DNA of 64,000 bases from Amphiura filiformis (Eukaryota; Echinodermata; Ophiuroidea; Amphilepidida; Amphiuridae), in the NCBI RefSeq assembly GCF_039555335.1, contig NC_092628.1, positions 78,804,713 to 78,868,712 of the forward strand, written 5' to 3'. Below are positions 1 through 11,339 of this stretch, in pieces (positions within the stretch are counted from its first letter, which is position 1; each line of letters begins with the position of its first letter). Below the pieces are notes generated by a model. The model did no database searches. It saw nothing but the letters and a program-made list of their open reading frames with translations, and was not told where the DNA came from. Made by a program: the position numbers and the translations under genes.

Positions 1-3000
1 CAGTAATTCCTCAAATTGGTGTGCCAAATCTAACTTTCACTGGGCCAAAATTGCGACATACAGCCTCTGAGTAAACATTGCTGTGAAATCACTCTTTTTG
101 AAAAAGAAATTATTTCAGAGATAATAAAAATGACATAATTGCATGTCAACAGAGGGCAGTATCAAGCCTTCACCAGCAGCTAATTAACTGTAAAAGTGTA
201 TATTTTTCTGTGTGAAACCACAGATTATAAAAGGAATAATAATCTGTAGCAGTGTTTACTCTCTCTGGAAATTGAGTGTGCCAAATGAAGCATTTCTCCC
301 CAATATTGACTCAATTTTGTCTCAGTAATTCCTCAAATTGACTAATTGTAATACAGCATTGCAAATTTTTGTGGGCCAAATATAATTTTCACTGGGCCAA
401 ATTTGCGACATACAGCCTCTGCGTAAACAATAATCTGTAGTGATACTTTGGTAAAATAACTCACATTTTTGAAAGACTTTTATGAATTTAGACTTTAAGG
501 GGCATTTAAATGTATTCCTTTTTCCTATTCCTTCATATGTCCTTCTGTAATACACATAGCTTTTACAAGCAATCAAACAGATTTGAAATAGAATTTTAGG
601 AAATGACACAACAAACGCAAGCTAACTATTGTTTGACTTTAACTTTTTATTCCCGTTTTATTCACAGTTTCATACAATAGAAAAAAAATAATAAAAATTC
701 AGGAAACATTACAACTTTTCTACATTATAATTTGGAACTGTGATGCCAATTGACATCACATGCACTTTTTCATAGAGTGAACCATCAACATCAAAACTAA
801 GTAAAGTAACTTCTATCTGAACTCTTTACCCTTGAAAATAAAACATACAGGATATCACCATGGAGTTAACCTGTGTATTACTACATATACATGGTTACCT
901 AGTTCTTGGTTGGAGTTTAGTACTGGAAATTTATACATTGATTTGCTTTATCTGGCTGTATCAACGTATAGGAAGTTCATGTTGTCAAAACTTTTACTGT
1001 ACACAATTCAATAGCCATCTGGTCGTTTTCAAGCAGTACCTGGCTGGTTACCAGTTACAGTTCTTAACAGTGTTAATACGGCAGTCAGTAATCAGAGTTT
1101 ACATGATGTGGCGCATACATCATGACATCACAAGTTTACGCACATTTTACTACAGATGGAGTCATACCTAGAATTGATCAAAATCAACTTGAGATAAATT
1201 TCTAGGTATATTGTTGCACTAGTTGGTGTTCCATGGCAATCAAATTGTATACATGTGAATATATCAGGGGTTCTCAACAGCTTTTTAATGGGCCCAAAAG
1301 TGGAAAACCTAGATGACCTGTGGGTCCAGGTCTGGGGCGGGTGCCAGGGAAGCCCTCTGTAGCTCTGGGATTTTAACAAAATTTAGGCTGAACAATGAAG
1401 CCACAAGAATTTGGCCTCATGTTTGGCTCTTGAGAGCCCCTGGGGTAGATAATAATGATTGTGGTGCGGCCATGCAGCAAACGTTAACCACATCATGAGG
1501 TAGATCACACCAGACATTTTCACAGTAGAAAAAAGGACAAAGTGACAGTTGGCACATGTAATGAAAGTTCAGCATGTTGAAGCACATAATTGCTTACCAA
1601 ACAGTTTTCAGTACTTCCTTTACATACCAACAAGTTTTTTATTTTTAAAACATTACTAGTACAGCATATTGACACTGCAATTTCCCTCTTGAGGAAATAC
1701 GCTATTGGTGTGTCTATTTGTATGTATACATCCCGGGGTGTGTGGGTATGAATCCATGTGTATGTCTATTTTAAAATGCCAAATCCTCAAATCATGATGT
1801 TTATGTTTACTCATTTGGTTGTACTATTTTTAGTTTTGTTACTTTGTTGTTTATATTGATACATTCATGTTTTGTTGTTGTTTTCATGTTTGTTATTTTC
1901 TGGATATTGTTAAGGTGTATTTCTAGTGTAATTTTACAAATTGGTAAATGAGTTTGCTCTTTTTACTTAAAGGCCCATTCAGTGACTTTCTCATCCGGCC
2001 GATCATAAAAATCATTAAAATTCTGATTTTGGTACCTTTGTTATTGTCATAAATGTGTTAACACAGCCTGCTAGTGGTTCAGCCGAAAGCCAAAAAATAA
2101 GGAATTTACATGAATCTGTAATTTATATACTGACCGTATATAAAATAGCTACGTGGATTTGAATGGGGCTTCCACTTCGTCAATACTGCTGTTTTCTTTG
2201 TTTGTTGCCAAATTTTTCATTTCAAAAATGTCAAATGACAATTTCAATGACTTATCCTTCACTTTTAAACAATTTTAATTTTTTTACACTTTCGATGGGA
2301 TCACTGAATGGGTCAAATTAAAGCAATTAAAGGGATGCTGATTCTTTCATTTTTGTGTTCATTTATTTATACACTGTCTAAAAATTCCCAGCAGTATCAT
2401 ACTTTGTAATATAATCAGGAATATAATATGCAAATTGTTCAAGTACAGGTGTCAACAAGGCATATATTGCCTAGTTTCAGAACTAATGGACATCTTGTGA
2501 TTTTTGCAATCAGGTCAAATCTCCATCTGAATTCAAGAAACAGAACCTAATCATGAGTTTGGCATAACTTGTAAATACCCAGTTTAGACTCATTTTATGG
2601 TAACAGATTAAGGTTAGAGTAGAATTTAGGTTTGGAATTAAGATTTAGCATCAGGATTAGCATTATCTTTGGGATTAGTATTTGGACTAGGACAGCGGGA
2701 ATGCAAGTGACTCTAGAAATTGTGGTTTGCCTGTCATCTGAATAAAAAAAATCATTCCCCATCTGATCTTAAGATGAGTCAGAGCGGTGTCTGAGCTAGC
2801 GGTGTTTGTGCTCAAATATTGAGAAAAATAAATCCCACACTCACAAGGAAAGGTATGGGATCAATACGTGAGATTCTAAGGCTCACATTAAATGGGTTTT
2901 ATTTTCCCCATGTGCATGATTTTTCCTGGGAGGGGGGGGGGGACAGCAAAAACTTTTGTTTTCGTCTGTTATTTGCCATAACTCAAGAACTGCAATACAT

Positions 3001-3435
3001 ATGGAAATACAAATGTGTGTGACCAGTGGCTTCCTTGGCTCATTTCCTATAAGATCACTGTATTACCCTGCACAAACAAACTGTATTATTTAAGCAAAAT
3101 AACCAAAACTTGACAAATATGGCTGAAGGCTCTGATAGCCAGGCAATGTTCTACTGGCTGTTTAGAAAGTTAAACTTTATTGCTATATGGTCTTCAATAA
3201 TGAATTTGGTCTACAAACATTCAAAATGCTTTACTTTGCATCTATCAAAGGCATTACCTTGCCTGTTGACCCCTGTCTGAATAAAAGCAACCTGCTTATA
3301 TGATAGATGGGTCGCTAGCTATGACACTGCTTCATGTGTAAAAGGTATTGTAAAGTTATTCCTTTGAACAGTTCTTAATTTTGTTAAAGGTTCGTTCAGC
3401 ATCCCCCTGAACTCTAAACATACACCTGTACTTAC
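1..3435. other. POLL intron 6 (partial), repeats only
   Basis: I searched both strands for the RRLDIIV and thumb blocks of POLL and found neither. Bases 1-85 recur as a direct repeat at 323-428 (shared words ACTGGGCCAAA and GCGACATACAGCCTCTG). A TTAA-flanked MITE sits at 1971-2317. Bases 2690-3330 look like a decayed relative of the hAT-like element at 3816-4107. Short ORFs here look like chance. Confidence 0.6.
1971..2317. mobile_element. TTAA-flanked MITE, CCCATTCAGTGA family
   Basis: The ends are inverted: GGCCCATTCAGTGA on the left and TCACTGAATGGGTC on the right, with TTAA at 1967-1970 and 2318-2321. A second member lies at 40360-41083 in the opposite orientation, sharing internal words near the ends. 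No coding capacity. TTAA duplication suggests mobilisation by a piggyBac-type transposase (inference). Confidence 0.75.
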
Positions 3436-3604
3436 CTGTTTTTCTGAGTTTGTCCAATAACTTAGGCAATACTCCTTTATGTGACTTGTTATCAGGATGA
3501 CTGATGAGAACATCAACATCTCCACAAGTCTGCTTGCCTCGTCTGTAAGAACCACAGACCACTGCTAACATCTTGGGATGAATAGTCTGGGCCATCTCTC
3601 TCAC
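3436..3604 (-). CDS. POLL: POLL exon 6: start of palm with catalytic aspartates
   Basis: 169 bp, ending in phase 1 at AAAACAG|gtaag. It encodes [20 protein letters not shown] with both catalytic Asp residues of the DVDV motif, then [11 protein letters not shown]. It is the last POLL exon seen; the next intron runs at least 3435 bp to the window edge. Confidence 0.95.
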
Positions 3605-6600
3605 CTGTTAGTTGAGGAAAAAATGTGTAGTCAAGTTAGTTTGGAAAATTTGCAGTCAAGTTAGCTTGGAAAAATGATTCAGTCAAATTAGTTTGGAAAA
3701 TTTGCCAGCGAAGTGTTACGTGTAATCCGATTATCACTATGTGTCAACTGTATCACACTTTTGAGTCCTGAACCATGATCGCAATGATCGCAACACAAAG
3801 TCTATGGCATGTACTCAGGGTCTTAGCTAGAAATTGAGGGTTGCCCGTCATTTGAATAAAATTGCCTGTCCTAATTTGACTTTTTAAAACATTTACCAGA
3901 CATCTATAGCCCATTGGGGGTTCAAAGATTTCAAATATGTGCTGATATGGCCTTGTTCTACAATTTGGATCTACTAAAAAGGGCAATTAGCTTCTCAAAA
4001 CATACAATTTATGATATAGCATCTGTCAAAGGCATTAATTTTGCCCGTCCCAGGAGCAAACTGGCCGTCTGAAATGACGGCCAGACGGGTGGCTAGCTAA
4101 GACCCTGCATGTACTATCAATTCCTTGAGTTATTACGCCAGCTGATGCCAGACATCCATGTCCATGACCCCAGATTGCTACAGTCTGTGAGATCCCATGA
4201 CCTGGCAGTGGAAGTTCCAAGATCAAACCTTGTCAGCCATGAAAGATCATTTCTACCATCTACAGCCCAATTATGGAATTCTCTTCCTGCCCAAATTCCA
4301 GCCATTAGATCGAGGGCCAACTTCAGCAGGGAGGTTAATCGGTTCCTGGGTGCTTCTTCGTCAGCAGCTTCTAAATGATTTTTGTATCTGCTGTTAATGC
4401 CCAGTTATGCCATGTCGTAAAAAAAAGGTGTGTGATCCCATTACTAGGGAGTTATGTAACCACTTCGCTGGTGAATTGTGCAGCCAAGTTAGCTCATGCA
4501 GTCAAGTTTTGCTTGGAAAATTGAGCAGTCCAGTTAGCTCAGAAAAATGTACAGGCAAGTAAGCTTGGAAAAATGTCAGTTAAGTCATCTCAGAAATATG
4601 TGGAAGTTAAGTTAGCTCAGAAAATGTGGAGTCAAGTCCTGAGTCAAGTTAGCTCACAAAATATGTGCAGTCAGTTAGCTCAGAACAACACACAGTTAAT
4701 TCAGAAATATGTGTGCAGTCAAATTAGCTCAAAATATGCAGTCAAGTTAGCTCAGAAGAATGTGCAGTCAAGGAATTTTTTCAGGGGGGTGGCATGGGGG
4801 CAAAGTGAATTTCAGGGATGATCAACAAATTTTGGGTTTTTACTAGGGGGTAACTGGGGGTAAGAGTTCTGACTGGGGGCATTTGGGTAATAATGATTCT
4901 CCTGCAAAACTGACTCAATTACACATGTTCTTGCACTCACTCACTCACTCGATAATATGGATTTGCAATCAGACATGTGAACAAAATGAGCTTATTGAGC
5001 TAGCTAACAATTTCACTGGCAAAAAAGAATGACATTTGGCTGCAAATTGTGGTCTACTTACTGTCCTTTCTATTTGCCCAGCTTCTTCCCTGGGCATCCT
5101 CTCCAGGAAATCATCATAATGTTTCATACCAATTTCTTGTTGATAATTCAGCTTGGCTTTCTCACGGACATCATCAAGTGTACGCAGACCCTGCAGGATC
5201 AAAACACAGCATAATACTTTATCATATCATTATTTAAGGATGGCTTTGTAAGTACCAACATGCATTGGAACAGTGCAGCATTTATGGGTTGTTAGTGTTA
5301 CTTTGATATTTTGGGTGTGACCTAATTACATGTGTGCTTGCTACAATACAGACCTGTCAACCAAAGAGCATGTAGGATTGAGAGAGAAGAGTGGAATGGG
5401 AAGAGGAAAAAGAAGAGAGGAAATGGAAGGGAAAGAAGATGAGCAGAGAGAGAGGCAGATACAACAACAGATAGACAAGTAGACAGACAGACAGACACCC
5501 AGACAGACAGAGCTTACCTGTTGCACCCATTCTTGTGATACAGTAGGACCAACTCCCCAGATGTTATTAAATAGATTTAATGCTTCCATTTCTTCTCCTT
5601 TGCAAACATGATCAATCTTTCTTAGATGTCCAGTACGGGCTATTTCCCACACTTTGTCTGCAAGGGCTTTCCCTATTCCTGGAATCTCATTGGCTTCCTA
5701 AAATAAAGATAAATGTGTGTCTTAATACATTAATAATAGATAGAAATAGTTGTAATCTGCCTTGGGGTCCATTTCACTAAACTTTTAACCCTTTGTATCA
5801 CAAGTAACTGTTCGCAAGTTACAAATAACCTTTTACTAGATATAACTTTACGAAGGGTCCTGGTAGTAAATCCCTATACTTACGAAGGGTAACGATTGCA
5901 AATCATTTTAGTGAAATTGATTTTATGATGCGTTGTAAGTTACGAACGATTTTAAGACTTATGAAACTTCGTAAAGTTTAGTGAAATGGACCCAGGTATT
6001 GAAGCAGCTTAGAGTAGTCTGACAATGAGTTTGAAGTCATCCAAAATGCCCAAACCCAATTCTAAAGTAGGTAATGTCACATCCATTCTCTTTCTTTAAC
6101 TTACCTTTATAAAAATTGACCTATTTCTGTCTGATACTACAATTCCCAAGTTTCTTCTATACATATTCATCAGAACCTTAATTCCCATTTATTTAAGGTG
6201 GTACTACACCCCCTGATAAATTTTGTGACTAATTTTGCATTTTTCTCAAAAAATAACTACTACTACACCCCCCTGATAAATTCTGTGACTTACTTTGCAT
6301 TTTTCTCAAAAATAACTAACACACTGGTAACAAAAGATATGTATATTATAGGGGCAAGGAATCCAATTACTTCACTAATATTTCAGTGATTCAAGACAAG
6401 TAGTTCATTATATATGTTAAGAAATGAGGTACATTCTAACGGTACCTCTTTTCTTATCATACATAATGTACCGCTTGTCTGAGTCACCTGAAAATCCAGT
6501 GTAGTAACTGGATTCCTTGCCCCTATAATATACATAACTTTTGTTACAAGTGTGTTATTATTTTTTGAGAAAAATGCAAAAATAGTCAAAAGGGGTATAG

Positions 6601-9600
6601 TACCACCTTAATAACTATAATACATTCAAATACAGGGTGTCCCAGAATGATCTGTACCGGGAAAGATGGAATTTTTTAGGTATGAAGGGCATGTTGAATG
6701 GTTATATTGTTTTGCATTTTAAGTTCTACATATAGTTAGCTTTCTCAGATTTTTTAGTTTTTAAAAATTTGGCGTTTCTAGTAGAAGTTATAGAAGATTG
6801 CGTAAAAATGATGAATTCTAAGTTTTGACAACATAACCTATTTTGAAAATCTGTAACATTACTAACCGTTCAGCACAAAGTTATTTGGAAAAAGTTATGC
6901 AGGTATTTTAGTTGTGCCCTGTTCATATTTCCACTAAATAGCCGATATCTATCTATTATTTATGACGTTCTGAAGCAATCATTATATGGAATTAAGGATT
7001 TGTGGCCTAATCCAATTCTCTCTTTGGCGGTAGTTTTAAATATAGTTATTGTGGTGTGAGGTCCATGTCATTTGAAATGCTTGCAGAGATCGAATTGGTT
7101 GTGGTACAGAAAAGTCGGCTCTTCAATTTACTGTACAGCAGCGTGGATTTCTTTCAAAAACTTACTGGCAAACCGGCAGCTATGTTGAGACGCAAAGAAG
7201 ATTCATTAGACGATAGTGTATAACGTAAAGAAGTTTGACGAGCACGGAACTGTCAGGAATCGGCAGAGTGAAGCTTCAGGTGCTCGTAAGACTGTAAGAA
7301 CTAGAGCGAACATTGCAGCTGTCCGGCAAGCTTTAAGGCGCAACCCCAACAGTAGTTGTCGTCGAAATGCTGTGCCAAACATCCCACGTTCTTCATTTCA
7401 TCGTATCGTGCCATTTTTCAAAGGTATGCGAGTCGTTTTCATCGATTTTACATTATTGCATGCCACGCCAAAACAAATAAAGGTAGCGTGCTGAAATTAA
7501 CAGAATAGGTAGGAGACATATCCAACATTATAATGCTGGTATCAAAAATAGATACACTGCCCGTCTTCTATTTTTAGTTATTTTTGCAAACACGGTACAA
7601 ATCATTCTGGGACACCCTGTATGTATATTATGTTGAATACATTTGATGATATTGATGTTTCATACAATGGTAATAATATTGAAAGAATTGATAAATTCAA
7701 GTATCTTGGTGTTGTATTTGATGAATTATTATCTTGGAATGAACATGTAAGCCATTTCTTCTAATATCTCAAAGCGCATTGGCATAATCCGTAGACTTAG
7801 GTATTATCTTCCAAATGATATCCTTAAATTGCTTGCCATTGCCAATGCCCTTGTCATGCCACACTTTGACTATTGTAGTCCTGTTTGGACAAATTGCATA
7901 AACACCCTTTCAACTTCACTTCAAGTGCACCGTCCATAATAGACTTGCTTGTACTCTTTTGTCAGCAGATATAAGAACTCCTATTAATGATATGATGGAG
8001 TCTCTTAACTGGAATAAACTACATACAAGATGGGAAAAACAACTTCTGATAATTGTGTTCAAGTGCCTTACCCATAATGCACCATCTTATTTATCTTCTC
8101 AATTTACTTATATGCAATCTCTTCATACTCATGGTACCAGAAGCCAAACTTTCAATTCTCTTGCCATTCCAAAATGGAACATAAATCCTGGCAAGAGAAC
8201 TTTTCACTACAGATCATGTTATGCTTGGAATGAACTCCATCAAGACATCCGCAGAAACTTTTCTTCCATGACCCTTAATACTTTTAAAAACTGTATTTCA
8301 GAATTGTGATTAGATTTTATCAATTTCCACAAATTTATTCAACTTTGTGTCTTTTCTTTATATCTGATTGCCAAACATGTACATTGTTATAATATTATTA
8401 GTATTTAATCATGTAACTATTGGTGTTACCAGACCTGATGTAAAAATGAACCTGATGTACAATGTAAATTATGTATCATGTATAACTTTTGATTCCATGC
8501 ATTGCTTTTAATTTAATTTATATTAACCTCTGTTATGAAATTGTACAATGTATATATGTATATTGTGAATTGTCACCCAGGGCCCCCTTGGAGATCAGTA
8601 CTAGTTACTGAAGGGGCTACCCTGGTTAAAGAAAGATTAAATAAATAAATAAATAAATACCTGCCAACTGGTGATTGCTTTTGGATGTCTTGACAAGGCT
8701 GATATGGCTTTTTTGTAACTCAAAGCTCGCCATCGATCTCTGGTGTTTTCATACACTTTTAATAGAACCTGAAAAAAAAATTGAATGCATATGTCATTTA
8801 CACAAACATTACACAAAGCTAGACCATGGTGAAATATGATCACTTTGGCATCTGATATGTACATCTTTATTGAATGTTAGTCCGATTGTGGTTTTATAGT
8901 AGTAATCGTACATGTATTGTGAATTTGAAACATTGTTCTGCAATGCTGCCACATAACTTGCAAATTGGAACTTCATCCTTCCTTGCTTGTTTTTTCTCTT
9001 TTGTCTTATCATTTCCCTCATTGGGCTATTCCAATTAAAATCCACACTACCCCTGTGGAAGATTTAGCTAAAGTCTTCCACAGAAGGAGTATGAGTTTTG
9101 AATACAATAGACAATTGGGTAACTTCAATTTGAAATACTCACTCCAGTTGTGTAATTAGATATGGGCAAAGCCATAATACAGAAGGGAGTATGGGTTTCA
9201 AAATAATTAACCCTGACCAATTACATTAAAAAAACATACCCCCTCTATGGAAGGTATTTCCAAAATCTTCCACAGGGATAGTGTGCATTTTAAATGGAAT
9301 AGCCCATTATGTGAGCATGACAACTTACCTCTAGTTTGTCAGTGATGAGTTTGTTATGATTGACAACAATTGACGATGACGGCCTGGAACACACCCAATT
9401 GCCTTTCTGTTAATCAGAAAATATCATGTATTTGGTTAATAAAATAATAACATAGCATTTCATTTCATTTCATTTCATATTTATTTAGTCTTATCAACAA
9501 CAACAATCGACATTTTAAAAGGCACATATAGAAAATACTTAAATACATTTTATAAAAACAGAATAAGAATATAAACAGCACATATTTATAGAGAGCACGA

Positions 9601-11109
9601 TGATAAGACCAAGGATAGCCCAAAAAGCCATGGAGGCTTATTTCCATTGGGGTCCTTTAAAAGGGGACAACATCAATGACAAAAGAAGGAAACAAACAGA
9701 AACAGTCAAGTACTAGAACTACCCCTTCTTGTGATCTTGCTTTTGTAGCAAGATGAGCCTTTACTTCTTTTTTGAAGTTGGCATAGCCATTGATGGATTT
9801 AATATTGCTTGGGAGACAGTTCCAGGCCTTGACTGTAGTGTATTGGAAGGTGGTACTACCAATTTGCCCATGAAACTTTGGAACAACAAAATTGAGGTGG
9901 CTATCCCTGGTATTATACCGGTGTCTTTCAGTTACTTTTATAAAATGCAACAATAGCAATACAACAATTTCCACTGATGGTGGACTGAGCTAATTAAAAA
10001 AAACCACACACACACACACTTAAAGAGGAAACCATGCCAGCGCAGTTCTTCTGGGGTGATCCAAACCTGCTTGGTTATCAAATTAATCAGTGACAAGGTT
10101 ATCTCTGAAATTGACAGGTGCTAATTGATGTTTTAATGTTATTGCATCAATAAGCACCTATCACATTCAGAGAAAACCTTGTCACTGATTAATTTGATAA
10201 CCAGGCAGGTTTGGTTCACCAGAAGAGCTGCTCTGGTGAGGGCTTCCTCTTGAAGTATTAAATCTAACAAATCAGTATATTACATTATCACCCAACACAA
10301 CAAAAAATAATACAGCAAAACAATCAACTTACAGGTAATTTTGCAGGCGATGCATTTGGAGTAGAAGCATTGGATGAACTTTGACCTGATGGTGCCCGGG
10401 ATTGCTGATCCTCATCATCATCATCACTTGGTATGTAACTGCTATCATCACTATCATCAACATCACCTTTCTTTGTTGGACTTCTCCAATGAATGTTCAC
10501 ATCTTCTCTTGTTAAAACTGCCTCTTTGTCTGACACTGATGTTGATGGAATGTCTTGTGGCTTCCCCTCCCCATCTGCATGTTTTTTGGTACCTGCACTT
10601 TCTAGTTCTTCCGTTTTCTTGCATGAAGAAGTATCATCCAACTTCTTTGGTTCTCTATTTACATTAGATTCACTTCCCAAGTTGCTATCATTTGTTTTTA
10701 GATATTTCACTGGGATCTTTATTTCATGCTCTTCAGTTGATACAACTTTTTGTTCAGACAAGCAATTACTGATCCAACTAGCTTTCACAATTTTCACATC
10801 AAAAGGAGGTTCGTCAATTTTTAAGATTCTACACAATCTATCAATGTCCATTTGTTCATCTACAATCAAATGGGTTACATCAGGAGATAAGTTATTTTGT
10901 AATTTCCCACTAAATTTTGCCACTTGCTTACTAAATATCTCAGCACGGGCTTTGCCAATTCCAGCCTGAAGTATGTATAGAACCAGATTGGAGAAGATAC
11001 CAGTTTGGTTTGTTTCCTCTGTCAATGTTGAATTTGTTTTTTGTTTTTTGTTAGATGATGCTTTTTGCTCCTCTTTACCTTTACGTTTCTTTGATGGTTG
11101 CGAAGACAT
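3436..11109 (-). CDS. POLL: DNA polymerase lambda (family X), 5' part; 3' end beyond left edge
   Basis: POLL fills short gaps in base excision repair and non-homologous end joining in the nucleus. Six exons join in frame, each with GT-AG borders: 10333-11109, 9329-9406, 8661-8768, 5518-5697, 5062-5190, 3436-3604, giving 480 residues so far. Order: a Lys-rich start ([10 protein letters not shown], probable nuclear signal), BRCT domain (about residues 35-125, with VTHLIV and ASWIS), a Ser/Asp-rich linker (about 140-260), then WVCSRPSS and the 8-kDa domain with the helix-hairpin-helix [11 protein letters not shown]. Lys336 aligns with the dRP-lyase lysine (pol beta Lys72). The palm starts with CGSYRRGK and CGDVDVL, whose Asp453 and Asp455 are two of the three metal ligands. 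The third aspartate, the thumb and the stop codon are not in the window. Human POLL is 575 residues, so roughly 150 are missing. The start was chosen as the first ATG of the BRCT exon, with A at -3. Confidence 0.95.
3816..4107. mobile_element. hAT-like MITE with 8-bp target duplication
   Basis: The ends CAGGGTCTTAGCTAG and CTAGCTAAGACCCTG are perfect inverted repeats. The flanking 8-mer CATGTACT is present at 3808-3815 and 4108-4115. An 8-bp duplication is the hallmark of hAT transposition. 292 bp, no transposase. Confidence 0.9.
4109..4378 (+). pseudogene. LINE reverse-transcriptase C-terminal fragment
   Basis: An open frame reads SERSF-type sequence: [20 protein letters not shown] followed by FSREVNRFL. 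The pattern of a Trp-Asn-Ser-Leu-Pro block before a final short helix is typical of the C-terminus of CR1/L2/Jockey-type ORF2. The catalytic part is absent, so this is a dead 5'-truncated fragment. Confidence 0.7.
4470..4770. repeat. Degenerate tandem repeat, consensus near GCAGTCAAGTTAGCTCAGAA
   Basis: About ten imperfect copies of a 25-35 base unit, recognisable by GTTAGCTCAGAAAA or AGCTTGGAAAA. A few more copies lie at 3628-3700, so the element at 3700-4463 appears inserted into this array. Located in POLL intron 5. Confidence 0.75.
5062..5190 (-). CDS. POLL: POLL exon 5: fingers
   Basis: 129 bp, 43 codons, phase 0. It encodes [34 protein letters not shown] and EAGQIERT. The GLKHYxDFLxRMPREE block is nearly invariant in animal POLL. 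Confidence 0.95.
5395..5512. repeat. Polypurine tract and (GACA)n simple repeat
   Basis: GA-rich stretch followed by repeated ACAGACAG words, ending a few bases from the donor of POLL exon 4 (minus strand). On the transcript it is a pyrimidine-rich segment at the start of intron 4. Confidence 0.8.
5518..5697 (-). CDS. POLL: POLL exon 4: helix-hairpin-helix and dRP-lyase residue
   Basis: 180 bp, 60 codons. [16 protein letters not shown] contains the helix-hairpin-helix and the lyase lysine (Lys336). GHLRKIDH and [17 protein letters not shown] follow, the latter being the second HhH region of the fingers. Confidence 0.95.
5765..5993. mobile_element. MITE with GGGTCCATTTCACTAAAC ends
   Basis: GGGTCCATTTCACTAAAC at the left is inverted as GTTTAGTGAAATGGACCC at the right. 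The interior is also partly self-complementary (TTACGAAGGG and CTTCGTAA words). About 230 bp, non-coding, in POLL intron 3. Confidence 0.8.
6197..6607. mobile_element. TTAA-flanked fold-back MITE, GGTGGTACTACACC family
   Basis: TTAA at 6193-6196 and 6608-6611 flanks inverted ends (GGTGGTACTACACC and its inverse with slight changes). Nearly the whole element folds on itself: TATTATAGGGGCAAGGA near 6345 pairs with TCCTTGCCCCTATAATA near 6515. Relatives lie at 28755-29105 and, by termini, 38415-41914. Confidence 0.85.
6633..7619 (+). mobile_element. Tc1/mariner-like element, internally deleted, with transposase N-terminal relic
   Basis: Ends ACAGGGTGTCCCAGAAT and ATTCTGGGACACCCTGT are inverted and flanked by TA (6631-6632 and 7620-7621). 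From about 7120 the plus strand reads [20 protein letters not shown], then a shifted frame gives [17 protein letters not shown] and [14 protein letters not shown] [16 protein letters not shown]. This is the helix-turn-helix DNA-binding part of DDE transposases in the IS630/Tc1/mariner group. A TAG stop and frame change break it, and the DDE catalytic part is missing. It sits in POLL intron 3, next to or inside a LINE. Confidence 0.85.
7622..8660 (+). pseudogene. 5'-truncated LINE (CR1/Jockey-type) with (AAAT)n tail
   Basis: From 7680 the plus strand reads [20 protein letters not shown], then [14 protein letters not shown], then the 116-residue frame 7959-8309 with [18 protein letters not shown] and [11 protein letters not shown]. 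This is the post-palm end of a non-LTR reverse transcriptase. One-base shifts near 7760 and 7940 break the frame. A 3' UTR of about 320 bp ends in TTAAAGAAAGATTAAATAAA and pure AAAT repeats that stop exactly at the POLL exon 3 donor (8660/8661). Confidence 0.88.
8661..8768 (-). CDS. POLL: POLL exon 3: 8-kDa domain
   Basis: 108 bp, 36 codons, phase 0 on both sides. It encodes [18 protein letters not shown] and ends TSWQ. The acceptor has a good pyrimidine tract. The donor is CAG|gtattt, and everything from intron base +1 onward is the (AAAT)n tail of a LINE inserted right at the splice site. Confidence 0.93.
9022..9306. mobile_element. MITE with TGGGCTATTCCA ends
   Basis: TGGGCTATTCCAATTAAAAT on the left and its inverse ending TGGAATAGCCCA on the right. 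Inner parts GTGGAAGAT and ATCTTCCAC also pair. Non-coding, in POLL intron 2, its right end 22 bp from the exon 2 donor. Confidence 0.85.
9329..9406 (-). CDS. POLL: POLL exon 2
   Basis: 78 bp, phase 0 on both sides, bounded by an acag acceptor and a gtaagt donor. It encodes [12 protein letters not shown] and [11 protein letters not shown], which match the WVC-PSS-NHN-IT-KLE start of the 8-kDa domain in animal POLL. Confidence 0.93.
9459..9965 (-). pseudogene. LINE RT C-terminal fragment with (AAATG)n tail
   Basis: The minus strand encodes [20 protein letters not shown] and [20 protein letters not shown], the usual end of CR1/Jockey-type ORF2, followed by about 170 bp and a tail of repeated AAATG. 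It lies in POLL intron 1 in the same sense as the gene. Confidence 0.8.
10021..10252. mobile_element. Fold-back MITE, TAAAGAGGAA family
   Basis: Almost the full 230 bp is a palindrome: GGTTATCAAATTAATCAGTG near 10074 is inverted as CACTGATTAATTTGATAACC near 10184. A second copy lies at 56356-56591 in NUP107 intron 23. POLL intron 1. Confidence 0.88.
10333..11109 (-). CDS. POLL: POLL exon 1: BRCT domain and linker
   Basis: 777 bp, 259 codons, ending in phase 0 at a GTAAGT donor. It starts [15 protein letters not shown], then carries the BRCT fold ([36 protein letters not shown]) and an acidic Ser-rich tail ([18 protein letters not shown]). In this family the BRCT domain binds NHEJ partners such as Ku and XRCC4-ligase IV. 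Confidence 0.95.
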
Positions 11110-11339
11110 TTTTCAATCTGTGTCACACAATAAAAAAGAAAAAGGTAAACATTGTGATACTGATAGAACATACGGTCAGCCAGAGGCACTCAGCCAGCCA
11201 GCCTGTGAGGTAAAATTCACTTAAATCACATTGCTGAGTCAGATGAACCGTGCAAATTATAATTCCAAATTTACAGAGCACAACATACAAATAAAGCTAA
11301 ATAAACTTTTGTGGTCTTTGTTGTGTGCCGAGCATACAA

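Larger units (their letters stand above)
3700..4463. mobile_element. TIR element with CCAGCGAAGTG ends, holding a LINE fragment and a hAT-like insertion
   Basis: CCAGCGAAGTG near 3701 and CACTTCGCTGG near 4463 are perfect inverted ends, and partial matching continues inward. It interrupts a degenerate repeat built on the words GTCAAGTTAGCT and TTGGAAAA, present on both sides. It contains the hAT-like element 3816-4107 and a LINE RT tail at 4109-4378. It lies in POLL intron 5. Confidence 0.6.

Noticed and set aside
860..1171. 103-residue plus-strand ORF and overlapping frames near 832-1379
   Set aside because: I checked for the missing POLL palm and thumb blocks and for any membrane-protein family; nothing matched and splice borders are lacking.
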